From NCBI GenBank assembly GCA_024222295.1, contig JAAEPF010000023.1, positions 62,001 through 126,000 of the forward strand: a DNA stretch of 64,000 bases, in the 5' to 3' direction. The notes beneath the pieces are model-generated. The model searched no databases. It was not told the DNA's origin and was given only the letters and a program-made list of their open reading frames with translations. This document shows positions 24,276-32,176 of the stretch, piece by piece; within the stretch, counting starts at the first letter, position 1, and every line of letters starts with the position of its first letter. The stretch comes from Actinomycetes bacterium (GTDB taxonomy: Bacteria > Actinomycetota > Acidimicrobiia > Acidimicrobiales > Microtrichaceae). A program made the position numbers and the translations under genes.

Positions 24276-25193
24276 TCATGCGTCAGCGATCATCCGACGG
24301 TAGATGCGCTCCAGGTCCTCAAGGTCGGCGAACTCGATGGTCACCTTGCCACGACGTGCCGTCATGGCAATGCTGACCCTCGTGTCGAGGTGGTCGGCCA
24401 GGAGCTCCTCGAGTTCTATCAACCCGGGCTGGCGGAGCTTCGGCTTTGAGGGATCGTCGTCCGCGTGGGAGTCGACCTCGGGCTCCGCCGTACCTGCGCC
24501 ATCGGTCTGCGACTCGAGCTTCATGCGTTCCTTGACGAGGTCCTCGACCGCGCGAACAGTCAACTCGTCACGGACAGCCCTCTTCGCCAGGGACTCCTGG
24601 TAGCTGCGATCTGGATGGCTCAGCAAGGCCTTCGCATGCCCCGCCGAGAGCAGACCGTCGCCAACCAGGCGCTGAACCGCCGGCGTGAGCTGGAACAGTC
24701 TGAGCAGATTGGCAACTGCGCTGCGGCTGCGTCCCACTCGCTCGGCCACCTGCTCCTGTGTGTAATCGAACTCCTCGATCAGCCGCTGGTAGGCGGCTGC
24801 CTCTTCGAGAGGGTTCAGGTCCTGTCGGTGCAGATTCTCCACCAGGGCCTGCTCGAGACTGGCAACCCCCTCGGCTTCACGCACCACGACCGGAACGGTC
24901 TCGAATCCGGCGCGACGAGCCGCCCGGAGCCTGCGCTCGCCTGCTATCAGTTCGTAGCCGTCCTCGACCTGGCGCACCAGCAGGGGCTGGAGCACTCCCA
25001 GCTCCTTCATGCTGGCGGATAGGTCCGAAAGGCTGTCTTCCTCGAAGTTCCTCCGCGGCTGGTTGGGGTTCGGACTGACCTGGTCAATCGGTACCTCACG
25101 CAGGCCGTCGCCCGCGTCCAGTACCTCCACATCCTCGGCCGACGGTGGGATGAGCGAAGTCAGTCCCCGACCGAGTCCACCTTTACGCGCCAT
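24276..25193 (-). CDS. parB: chromosome partitioning protein ParB
   Basis: ParB binds parS, clamps and slides along DNA as a CTPase, and loads SMC. The N-terminal ARKGGLGRGLTSLIP is the ParA-stimulating segment. The CTP-binding domain has NPNQPRR, ELIAGERRLRAARRAG and ENLHRQDLNPLEEA; the helix-turn-helix is TQEQVAERVGRSRSAVANLLRL. The C-terminal dimerisation domain ends EFADLEDLERIYRRM. At 305 residues it is full length. Its start lies inside the last 11 bp of parA, so the two form an operon. Confidence 0.97.
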   Translation of the reverse strand: MARKGGLGRGLTSLIPPSAEDVEVLDAGDGLREVPIDQVSPNPNQPRRNFEEDSLSDLSASMKELGVLQPLLVRQVEDGYELIAGERRLRAARRAGFETVPVVVREAEGVASLEQALVENLHRQDLNPLEEAAAYQRLIEEFDYTQEQVAERVGRSRSAVANLLRLFQLTPAVQRLVGDGLLSAGHAKALLSHPDRSYQESLAKRAVRDELTVRAVEDLVKERMKLESQTDGAGTAEPEVDSHADDDPSKPKLRQPGLIELEELLADHLDTRVSIAMTARRGKVTIEFADLEDLERIYRRMIADA

Positions 25194-26124
25194 TGCTCAC
25201 CTCCCGAGCGAGTTCACGGTATGCAACGGCCCCCCTGGAGCTCGAGGCGTAGGTCGTTATCGGCTGTCCGAACGACGGTGCCTCGGACAGCTTGATGTTG
25301 CGCGGAATCATGTTTCGACAGACGAGATCCCCGAAGTGGTCCCGTACCTCCTGGACGACCTGCTCGCCCAGATTCGTCCGGGTGTCGTACATCACCATCA
25401 CGATGTTGCTGATCCGCAAGAGCGGATTCAGGTTGTCCCTCACGAGGTCCACATTTCGAGCCAGCTGCGCCAGGCCCTCGAGGGCGTAGTACTCGCACTG
25501 GATCGGCACCATGACCTCCGTGGACGCCACCAGACCGTTCACGGTCAGCAGACCGAGCGAAGGCGGGCAGTCGATGAGGATGTACTCGTACTGGTCGGCC
25601 ACCTCCTCCAGGGCCCTCTTGAGCTTCGATTCCCGGTTGAAGGCTGGAACGAGTTCGATCTCGGCTCCTGCAAGATCGAGGCTCGCCGGGGCCACGAACA
25701 GGCCCTTGACCTCGGTCGGTTCGATGCAGTCGTCGATCGGAAGCCCGCCGAGAAGTACGTCGTACATGGTGTGGTCGAGAACCCGGTAGTTGATTCCGAG
25801 ACCGGTCGTTGCGTTGCCCTGCGGATCCAGATCCACGATCAGGACGCGATGACCGAGCTCGGCCAGCGCAGCCCCCATGTTGACCGTGGTGGTGGTCTTG
25901 CCGACGCCGCCCTTCTGGTTGGCCACCGACATGATCCGTGTGTGGACCGTCGGATCCTCACTAGCCGTCGCGGGAGCCGGGGTGGCTACTTCAGCGGTCC
26001 GCTCGTCGACCGCTACCGGCGTGGACTTCGCGCTGGCGTCCCCGGCCCCGGCGACCGGATCCCGAAGGTCTGGTGGCTGCTCCACACTGTGTTCGGAGCG
26101 GCCTTGCTCATCGTTGTCCGGCAT
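25183..26124 (-). CDS. parA: chromosome partitioning ATPase ParA (Soj)
   Basis: ParA is a deviant Walker ATPase that pulls the ParB-parS complex apart along the nucleoid. Deviant Walker A is NQKGGVGKTTTTVNMG (near residue 67), followed by VLIVDLDPQGNATTGLG, and CPPSLGLLTVNGL as Walker B. About 60 residues of Pro/Ala-rich sequence precede the ATPase domain. I start it at ATG 26124 because AGGGAG stands a few bases upstream; further upstream the frame is open but holds no similarity. The TAA stop lies within parB. Confidence 0.96.
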   Translation of the reverse strand: MPDNDEQGRSEHSVEQPPDLRDPVAGAGDASAKSTPVAVDERTAEVATPAPATASEDPTVHTRIMSVANQKGGVGKTTTTVNMGAALAELGHRVLIVDLDPQGNATTGLGINYRVLDHTMYDVLLGGLPIDDCIEPTEVKGLFVAPASLDLAGAEIELVPAFNRESKLKRALEEVADQYEYILIDCPPSLGLLTVNGLVASTEVMVPIQCEYYALEGLAQLARNVDLVRDNLNPLLRISNIVMVMYDTRTNLGEQVVQEVRDHFGDLVCRNMIPRNIKLSEAPSFGQPITTYASSSRGAVAYRELAREVSNGA

Positions 26125-26311
26125 GGGTCTCCCTCGTTGCCTGGGGTCCAAGACCAGTCGTTGGGGTTGGATCTGCTGCCTACCTACCGGCTCTGGAGTC
26201 CTCTTGAAGAGAAACCGACGCCGCACGAGACGAGCCTCGCGACCCAACTCCCGACTGGGGAACGGCGCCCATCCTTTCGTCTATGGCCCACACGGTCAAG
26301 CCTTTCCGGGC

Positions 26312-26327
26312 TGTTCCACGTGAAACA
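26312..26327. promoter_or_regulatory. parS site 1
   Basis: TGTTCCACGTGAAACA matches the near-universal parS TGTTTCACGTGAAACA at 15 of 16 positions. It lies in the 327-bp interval upstream of parA, about 5.6 kb from oriC. Outside the two parS sites this interval shows no gene. Confidence 0.92.
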
Positions 26328-26382
26328 TCGCAACCGCGCCTTCGAGAACGAATCGGAGCAGGTCACCACGAGTCGCTGACGA

Positions 26383-26398
26383 TGTTCCACGTGGAACA
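26383..26398. promoter_or_regulatory. parS site 2
   Basis: TGTTCCACGTGGAACA is a perfect 16-bp palindrome and the actinobacterial parS variant, 71 bp from site 1. I found no further copy in the window. Confidence 0.92.
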
Positions 26399-26451
26399 GC
26401 CTGCACCCGGGCACAGTCCTGCAACCCGACCCAGGACTCGGGCGAACAGGG

Positions 26452-27144
26452 TCAGAACGCAGGGCGCTTGGCAGGCATGCCCTCGCGCCTGGGGAGCCTG
26501 GCTGGACAGGCCCCGGCTGCAACCAGTTCCACGAACATCGAACCCGATCTGCGCACATGGCTCGCTGGCCGATAGCCCAGCGCTGCCAACCCGGTGTCGG
26601 GCCAGCGCACCTGGCCAGCCCGAGGATCCGCATCTCGAGTGGGATCCTCCGACCCGGCACTGCCTGGCGGCTCGCTCACTACCAGCGATCCACCGTCGGC
26701 CAGCAAAGGGCGGGCGCACTCAGCAGTGACTGCTGGGGGGCCGAACGACCTCGAGACCACGTGCGCGTAGCGCTCCCGCATCCCGGGCTTGTTGCCGGCC
26801 GACTCCGCACGCGACCACACGGCATCGACGCGGTCACCGACGCCAAGTTGGTCGATTGCCCACTCCAGGAACCTCACCCGACGGCGGGCGGCGTCGAGCA
26901 GTGTCATCTGGATGTCCGGTCTGCCGACCGCCAGAACGAGTCCCGGAAGGCCCCCGCCGCTACCGAGGTCCAGCACGTCACATCCCGGCTCGAGGAACGC
27001 CTCGAAGCCGGCCGAATGGACCACCTGGGCGTCGAGGTCCACGCCACCGATGAGGCTGCGGTCCTGCGCAGCCTGCAACACCGCGCGCAAAAGCACCGGG
27101 GTTGGGGGCCCCGCCAACCACCTGGAAGGGTCGTCCCTCAACAA
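26452..27144 (-). CDS. rsmG: 16S rRNA (guanine-527-N7)-methyltransferase
   Basis: RsmG (GidB) methylates G527 of 16S rRNA; loss gives low-level streptomycin resistance in other bacteria. The SAM motif is DVLDLGSGGGLPGLVLAVGRPD, followed by LLDAARRRVRFLEWAI. YAHVVSRSFGPPAVTAECARPLL and the family ending RREGMPAKRPAF confirm the assignment. At 230 residues it is full length. It lies between jag and the parS-parA region, the usual actinobacterial order. Confidence 0.95.
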   Translation of the reverse strand: MLRDDPSRWLAGPPTPVLLRAVLQAAQDRSLIGGVDLDAQVVHSAGFEAFLEPGCDVLDLGSGGGLPGLVLAVGRPDIQMTLLDAARRRVRFLEWAIDQLGVGDRVDAVWSRAESAGNKPGMRERYAHVVSRSFGPPAVTAECARPLLADGGSLVVSEPPGSAGSEDPTRDADPRAGQVRWPDTGLAALGYRPASHVRRSGSMFVELVAAGACPARLPRREGMPAKRPAF

Positions 27145-27187
27145 GTGGTCGAACCCGCTCAGGTACAGGCCGTGCCGGCGTGACTGG

Positions 27188-28078
27188 TCAGGCTGTCTTC
27201 AGCACGACCCGACGGCGCGGGTCTTCACCGACCGACTCTGTCTCGAGGCCGTCGAACTCCCCAACCACGTCGTGCACGATCTTGCGGTCTGCGCGTGACA
27301 TCACCTCGAAGATGACCTCTTCGTCGGTATCGAGAACCTGCTCGGCCTCGGCACGAACGAACGCTTCCAGCGATGCCGTACGGTCAGCGCGGGCCCCCGA
27401 CACGTCCAGGGTCACCTTTCCGTAGGTGCGGCCATCCGCCTGACGCTGGATCGCGTTGCGGCAGACCTCCTGCACAGCATCGAGGGCATTGAGCCCCGGG
27501 CCTATGAGCAAACCGAGGCCCTCGCCGGTCACCTCGAAGCTGAGCACGCCCTCGTCATCGAGGGAACTGCTGACACTGCCCTCGTATCCGATGGCCCCGA
27601 GCAGTCCGGTGAGAAACTGTTCGCCTGCTTCACGCTGTTCGCTCTCGGGCATCATCTCTCGCTCCTTGGCCGGCTTCTGGCGACTCTCGCCGTCACGTCG
27701 ATCGTTGCCCCGCTTGGCGGAGCCGCCGCCGTCCGAGCCCCTGGAGGCCTTGGTGGACCCACCATCTCCGGAACCACCCTTGCCCGAACCGCCCTTGCGC
27801 GAGCCAGCCCTGTCCGAGCGGTCTCCGCCCTTGGCGCCCTGGCTCTTCTGGCCCGACCGGCCACGGCCGTTGCGCCGCTTGCGCTCCTGCTTGGGCGGGG
27901 GAGCACTCGGTGCAACGCGGGCACGAACTCGCGCTGCGCCTCGGGTACGACCGAACAGACCAGGCCTTGGCTCCTCGACCACGTCGAACTCGGCGTCCTC
28001 ATCGAGGACCCCCAGTTGGTCCAGGGCAAGCTCCTTGGCCTCCTCGATCGTCTTTGCAGTTGTCTCGACCCACTCCAT
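27188..28078 (-). CDS. jag: Jag/KhpB-type RNA-binding protein (Jag_N-KH-R3H)
   Basis: An RNA-binding partner in cell-envelope control, usually paired with YidC. The N-terminal Jag domain (ETTAKTIEEAKELALDQLGV...RPGLFGRTRGAARVRA, residues 4-55) is followed by a long Gly/Ser/Lys/Arg-rich linker (about 60-140). The KH domain (about 165-225) reads GLLIGPGLNALDAVQ where a GKRG-type GxxG loop is expected. The R3H motif is intact as RKIVH near residue 268. The gene is 36 bp downstream of yidC in the same operon. Weaker RNA binding by the KH domain is possible. Confidence 0.92.
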   Translation of the reverse strand: MEWVETTAKTIEEAKELALDQLGVLDEDAEFDVVEEPRPGLFGRTRGAARVRARVAPSAPPPKQERKRRNGRGRSGQKSQGAKGGDRSDRAGSRKGGSGKGGSGDGGSTKASRGSDGGGSAKRGNDRRDGESRQKPAKEREMMPESEQREAGEQFLTGLLGAIGYEGSVSSSLDDEGVLSFEVTGEGLGLLIGPGLNALDAVQEVCRNAIQRQADGRTYGKVTLDVSGARADRTASLEAFVRAEAEQVLDTDEEVIFEVMSRADRKIVHDVVGEFDGLETESVGEDPRRRVVLKTA

Positions 28079-28114
28079 GTGAATCCCTCCTGGTCGGCGC
28101 CTGTGCGGCGCTGC

Positions 28115-29314
28115 CTACTTGGAGCCCTTGCGGCGGTCGCCGGATTTCCGGCCTCCGCCGCTGCCCTTATTGGAGCCACCGGATCCCGACGTACGTTGCC
28201 CGGTGGACTTCTCGTGGGCTTTCTGGCTCTTGATGCTCTTGCCGGGCCCCTTGTCCTGGTTGCCCGATCCCTTCTTCGATCCGTTGGACGACCCGGAGCC
28301 GCCCTTGCCCGCGCCCTTGGCCTTATCCGCGCCCTTGGCCTTATCCGCGCCCTTGGCCTTATCCGCGCCCTTGGCCTTGCCCGCGCCGTTGCCCGCGCCC
28401 TTGCCCACGGCCTTGGCGTCACCCTTCGACGCTCCCTTCGCTCCGCCCTTCTCTCCACCCTTCTCCTTGGCGGTGGCCTCGATGGCCTCGCCCTTCGGGT
28501 GTTCCTTGTTGTAGATGCTGCGGTTTATGTAAGCGTTGGTGCCGATACGGCACAGGTTCTGGGTGCACCAGTACAGCGCCAGGCCGGCCGGGAACCCGAA
28601 GGAGATCACCGGCAGGAAGAACGGCATGAACTTCATGATCGCCTGCTGCTGTGGATTGACGCTGGCGTTGCTGTTGCGGCTCTGCAGCTGGCGGTTCTGG
28701 ATGATGCCGGTGGCCAGCATGATGCCGAGCAGTATGAAGTAGGGGATGGCGATCCACAGGCTGATGCTCAGGGCGTCGCTGGCCGAAAGGCTGAGGTCGA
28801 CCCCCAGGAAATTCATGGTGCTGGTCGTGCTCAGCGCGTCGTACAGGTCAGTGCCCGGGTTCAGGTGTGAGGGGTCGAAGTTCTGGTCCGTGAACACGTA
28901 GGGGGTCAACGGAAGCCCCTGGATCTCCTGGCCCGATATCTGGCCGAGCCCTGTACCCAGGCCACCCGGGCGCACCGTGAGGCCTCTCATCAGCTGGTAC
29001 ATGATGATGAACACAGGCATCTGGGCGATCAGCGGCAGGCAGCCACCCAGCGGGTTGATCTTGTTCTCCTTGTAGAACGCCATCAACTCCGCATTGAGCT
29101 TCTCGCGGTCGTTCTTGTACTTCTCCTGGATCCGCTTCATCTCCGGCTGCAGGCGCTGCATCTGCATCATGGAGCGCGTGCTCTTGACCGTGAGGGGCGT
29201 GATGACAACCATCACCAACACCGTGAGCGCCATGATCGCGATGCCGTAGCTCGGGATGATGGTGTAGAAGAAGTTCATTACGGCGCCGAGGGCGTCGAAG
29301 AGCGGCTCGAACAT
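28115..29314 (-). CDS. yidC: membrane protein insertase YidC/Oxa1
   Basis: YidC inserts membrane proteins with or without Sec. The conserved core has FFYTIIPSYGIAIMALTVLVMVVITPLT, the cytoplasmic hairpin PEMKRIQEKYKNDREKLNAELMAFYKE, then NPLGGCLPLIAQMPVFIIMYQLMRGL, and two last helices with MKFMPFFLPVISFGFPAGLALYWCTQNL. After residue 275 a basic tail of about 125 residues follows, rich in Lys, Gly, Ala and Ser with repeated GADKAK units; such tails bind ribosomes in some YidC proteins. It overlaps the yidD stop by one base. Confidence 0.96.
   Translation of the reverse strand: MFEPLFDALGAVMNFFYTIIPSYGIAIMALTVLVMVVITPLTVKSTRSMMQMQRLQPEMKRIQEKYKNDREKLNAELMAFYKENKINPLGGCLPLIAQMPVFIIMYQLMRGLTVRPGGLGTGLGQISGQEIQGLPLTPYVFTDQNFDPSHLNPGTDLYDALSTTSTMNFLGVDLSLSASDALSISLWIAIPYFILLGIMLATGIIQNRQLQSRNSNASVNPQQQAIMKFMPFFLPVISFGFPAGLALYWCTQNLCRIGTNAYINRSIYNKEHPKGEAIEATAKEKGGEKGGAKGASKGDAKAVGKGAGNGAGKAKGADKAKGADKAKGADKAKGAGKGGSGSSNGSKKGSGNQDKGPGKSIKSQKAHEKSTGQRTSGSGGSNKGSGGGRKSGDRRKGSK
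28311..28382 (-). repeat. four tandem 18-bp repeats in the yidC tail
   Basis: The 18-bp unit GCGCCCTTGGCCTTATCC is repeated in phase (28311-28328, 28329-28346, 28347-28364, and a variant at 28365-28382). It encodes a six-residue GADKAK repeat and keeps the frame. Confidence 0.9.
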
Positions 29315-29592
29315 CAGTTCGCCTTCCGTTCCGGTACGGGGTCATACCCGGAGGTTCCCCATGGATTGCAGCGGATGATCCGCCGGGCTCCCAGCCACAG
29401 GCCCCGCAGGGGGCCGTGCATCTCCACGGCTTCGATTGCATAGGTCGAACAACTGGGCACGTGACGGCACGGTGAGGGACGATCGGCCCTGGCCATCTGG
29501 TACCAACGCACCGGCGCGATGAACACCCGCCTCGCCAACGTCGGTCGTGGCTGCGCGTCCTGGGTCGGGTCGGCAGCTGCGGGCACGGTCAC
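29314..29592 (-). CDS. yidD: membrane protein insertion efficiency factor YidD
   Basis: A 92-residue YidD/haemolysin-like protein that assists YidC. The signature is complete: PVRWYQMARADRPSPCRHVPSCSTYAIEAVEMHG with three conserved Cys, and RIIRCNPWGTSGYDPVPE. It starts at GTG 29592, overlapping the rnpA stop, and ends on the yidC start codon, within the rpmH-rnpA-yidD-yidC operon. Confidence 0.95.
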   Translation of the reverse strand: MTVPAAADPTQDAQPRPTLARRVFIAPVRWYQMARADRPSPCRHVPSCSTYAIEAVEMHGPLRGLWLGARRIIRCNPWGTSGYDPVPERKAN

Positions 29593-29954
29593 AGCCCTGT
29601 TCCCGGTGCTGCCAGGCGCTCGAAGATCATGCTGAGCGCTGCCGACGCCCAGCTGTCGAGCTGGGCGTAGGCCGGTTCCTCACTCGACGGTAGGACTGTC
29701 ACGAGGTACCACCCTTCGTGAAGCCGTCCGTCATGCTCTGCGTTCGCGAACACGGCCCTGAGGCGCCTGCGTAAACGGTTGCGGCGCACCGCGGTGCCTG
29801 CACCGCGGCCGATCGAGTAGGCGACTGCCGGCCCGGTACCGACAGCGTCCTCCGGAAGCCTTGCGGCACGGATACGCAGTCCACCGTCACGCACAGTGAA
29901 CCCGTGCGCGCGCAAATGGCTGAACTGCTCTCGTCGGCCGATCCGCCCGACCAC
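29589..29954 (-). CDS. rnpA: ribonuclease P protein component
   Basis: RnpA assists the RNase P RNA in tRNA 5' maturation. The core has GRREQFSHLRAHGF, VAYSIGRGAGTAVRRNRLRRRLRAVF (the RNR-type RNA-binding helix) and GWYLVTVLPSS. I start it at GTG 29954, giving 121 residues; the frame is open upstream, but that part overlaps rpmH in another frame. It begins 14 bp after rpmH and overlaps yidD. Confidence 0.93.
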   Translation of the reverse strand: MVGRIGRREQFSHLRAHGFTVRDGGLRIRAARLPEDAVGTGPAVAYSIGRGAGTAVRRNRLRRRLRAVFANAEHDGRLHEGWYLVTVLPSSEEPAYAQLDSWASAALSMIFERLAAPGTGL

Positions 29955-29968
29955 ATGGCGTCCCGACT

Positions 29969-30103
29969 TCAGGCCGAGAGCCGCTGGCGACCCTTGCGGC
30001 GCCGGTTCTTGACGATCGACCGCCCGGCGCGGTTCGACATCCGGTGTCGGAACCCATGCTTGCGGGCCCGGCGACGTTTGTTGGGCTGGTAGGTACGCTT
30101 CAC
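29969..30103 (-). CDS. rpmH: 50S ribosomal protein L34
   Basis: The full 44-residue L34: [17 protein letters not shown], then [19 protein letters not shown] and RLSA. It starts with GTG 30103, with GGAGAG just upstream; the longer open frame before it is not coding. It is the first gene of the rpmH-rnpA-yidD-yidC-jag-rsmG set and diverges from dnaA. Confidence 0.96.
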   Translation of the reverse strand: MKRTYQPNKRRRARKHGFRHRMSNRAGRSIVKNRRRKGRQRLSA

Positions 30104-30473
30104 GATCTCTCCGGCTTCTGGGCGGGGGCTGCCCGCGGACGTCCCCGTCGGCGGTACACCGCTTGGCCCCGGTGCCAGGGTTCTGCCGGTGGCCACGGCG
30201 GCGGCCGCAGACCGCCCTTGTGGCAGGTTGCGGCACAACGTGGGCCGGCAGGGAGGAACCCGCCGATCGGGTTCAAACATGTCAAGCTAGATGAGTCGCG
30301 CCCCTGGCGCCAACCCTGTGCCACACGACGGCCCTCACAGAGCCGGTTGCCACGACCGAGGAGAGTGGCTAGGTTCGGCCGGATCCAGTCGTGAGCCAAG
30401 GCGGGTACCTGACAGATGGCGGGTTGTCCTTGTTTTCCACAGAATGTGGACGCCCCTGTGGAGGAATAGGGAT
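30104..30473. other. divergent rpmH-dnaA control region
   Basis: This 370-bp interval holds no gene. Near its dnaA end are TTTTCCACA and TGTGGA motifs (30433-30449), close to the DnaA box, suggesting autoregulation by DnaA. GGAGGA (30460-30465) is the dnaA ribosome-binding site. On the minus strand a lone TTGACA (30280-30285) faces rpmH, but no -10 hexamer is seen at the right distance. Confidence 0.6.
30347..30375 (+). promoter_or_regulatory. candidate dnaA promoter
   Basis: TTGCCA (30347-30352), 17 bp, TAGGTT (30370-30375), about 95 bp before the dnaA start. Spacing is ideal and TAGGTT is a usual actinobacterial -10 sequence. Confidence 0.4.
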
Positions 30474-31868
30474 ATGGGAGATGCGCAGCTCCAGACCGGT
30501 GCGGAATCCGTTTGGCATTCCGCATCCAGCGCGCTGCAGGAGCAGGTGACCGACACTGTCTGGGGATCCACCTTCCAGGAAGTCAGTGCGTCGGACCTCG
30601 ACGACGACGTGCTCACGCTCACCGTCCCGAGCCAGCTGCTGCGCCAACGCATCGAGCAGCGCTACCTGGGGCTGATCGAGGCCGTCCTCGACGACGTGGG
30701 CCATAACGGAATGAGTGTTGTGCTCGAAGTCGACGTGGAACCCGCACCGATCGAAGTCGGCCCCGACCCCGCTGCGGATCCTGCCCTCCGCGACACGATC
30801 GACATCACCGAGGGATCGCCGGAGCCGGACGACGCCAAGACTCCGCCTCCGGGGCGGCGCTACACCTTCGACACCTTCGTGACCGGCCCCTCCAACCGGT
30901 TCGCCCACGCAGCCGCACTGTCTGTCGCCGAAACCCCCGCCCGCAGCTACAACCCGCTGTTCGTATACGGCGGTGCCGGACTCGGAAAGACCCACCTGCT
31001 GCAGGCCATTGCCAGCTACGTGCGTGAGAACTACCCCTCGTTCCGGGTGCGGTACATCTCCACCGAGACGATGCTCAACGAGTTCGTCGAAGCGATCCGC
31101 CGCAATACCCAGCCCGAATTCAAGCAGCGCTACCGCGAGATCGACGTGCTGCTGGTGGACGACATCCAGTTCATGGAAGGCAAGGAACAGCTCCAGGAGG
31201 AGTTCTTCCACACCTTCAACACCCTGCATGACGCGCAGCGCCAGATCGTGCTGTCGTCGGACCGGCCACCGGATGCCATCGCGACGTTGGAGGACCGCCT
31301 TCGAAGCCGGTTCAAGATGGGCTTGATCACGGACATCCAACCGCCCGACTTCGAGACCCGACTGGCGATCCTGCGCAAGAAGGGCGACCAGGCCGGCTCG
31401 AGGGTGCCGTCGGAGGTGCTCGAGTTCATCGCCACGAACATCACCTACAACATCCGCGAACTCGAAGGCGCCCTCATCCGCGTCAACGCCTACGCAGCGC
31501 TGAATGACACCGAGCTGACCGTGCCGCTCACACAGGAGATCCTCGCCGACATCCTCAATGCCACCAAGCCGCGCCAGATCACCCCGTCGGTGATCCTCGA
31601 TGCCACAGCCGAGCAGTTCGGTCTCGAGGTTGCTCAGCTGCAGGGCAAGAGCCGCACACGGGACCTTGTGCACGCACGCCAGGTCGGCATGTACGTGTGC
31701 CGTGAGCTGACCGACCTGTCATACCCACAGATCGGTAAGGAGTTCGGCGGGCGTGACCACACCACGGTCATCTACGCGTACGAGAAGGTCTCCAAGCTCA
31801 TGAAGGAGCGGCGCAAGACCTACGAAGACGTCACGAGCCTCGTGCAGCACCTGCTCGCGGGTGGCTGA
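30474..31868 (+). CDS. dnaA: chromosomal replication initiator DnaA
   Basis: DnaA opens oriC and loads the helicase. Domain I begins [24 protein letters not shown]; an acidic Pro-rich linker follows (about 95-135). The AAA+ domain has [11 protein letters not shown] (166-176), [12 protein letters not shown] and the arginine-finger region [10 protein letters not shown]. Domain IV ends with [35 protein letters not shown], the DNA-binding signature. At 464 residues it is full length. I start it at ATG 30474, 8 nt after GGAGGA; the open frame further upstream is not similar. Confidence 0.97.
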   Translation: MGDAQLQTGAESVWHSASSALQEQVTDTVWGSTFQEVSASDLDDDVLTLTVPSQLLRQRIEQRYLGLIEAVLDDVGHNGMSVVLEVDVEPAPIEVGPDPAADPALRDTIDITEGSPEPDDAKTPPPGRRYTFDTFVTGPSNRFAHAAALSVAETPARSYNPLFVYGGAGLGKTHLLQAIASYVRENYPSFRVRYISTETMLNEFVEAIRRNTQPEFKQRYREIDVLLVDDIQFMEGKEQLQEEFFHTFNTLHDAQRQIVLSSDRPPDAIATLEDRLRSRFKMGLITDIQPPDFETRLAILRKKGDQAGSRVPSEVLEFIATNITYNIRELEGALIRVNAYAALNDTELTVPLTQEILADILNATKPRQITPSVILDATAEQFGLEVAQLQGKSRTRDLVHARQVGMYVCRELTDLSYPQIGKEFGGRDHTTVIYAYEKVSKLMKERRKTYEDVTSLVQHLLAGG

Positions 31869-32176
31869 TCGTGCGGGCTCGGCCCGCGGGATGGGGATCG
31901 CGACCGCATTGGGATGGGGGCTGCACATGGATGACCGCCCCATCCGCTGTGCAAGGGAGCGCGGTCGCGATGTTGAGGGCCACTCCCCTCGCGACACCGC
32001 ATGCACAGACATCGATGTAATTACTCCGATGCCCTGTGCACACCGGGGGAAGCCTGTGAATCAGCGAACCCGCAGCACAACGGCCTGCGCTAGTTTCTCC
32101 ACAATCCACAACCCCTCCTACTACTGCTACCGGATTACAGACAGATTCGCCGGTGTGGTGGGGAAAGCGAGAAACA
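31869..32176. other. replication origin oriC (dnaA-dnaN intergenic region)
   Basis: The 308-bp dnaA-dnaN interval has the features of an origin. A 6-bp hairpin (31873-31887) follows the dnaA stop. ATCGCGACCGC (31897-31907) and GCGGTCGCGAT (31961-31971) form an 11-bp inverted repeat enclosing GGATGGGG/CCCCATCC. TGTGCACA lies near 32035. TTCTCCACA (32095-32103) and CAATCCACA (32102-32110) are DnaA-box-like. They are followed by a short C-rich spacer and the triplets CTA-CTA-CTG-CTA (32118-32129), in the geometry of DnaA-trios, then an AT-richer stretch. Start of unwinding is inferred at the triplets. Confidence 0.8.

Noticed and set aside
30280-30285. TTGACA as a full rpmH promoter
   Set aside because: No plausible -10 hexamer stands 16-19 bp downstream on the minus strand.
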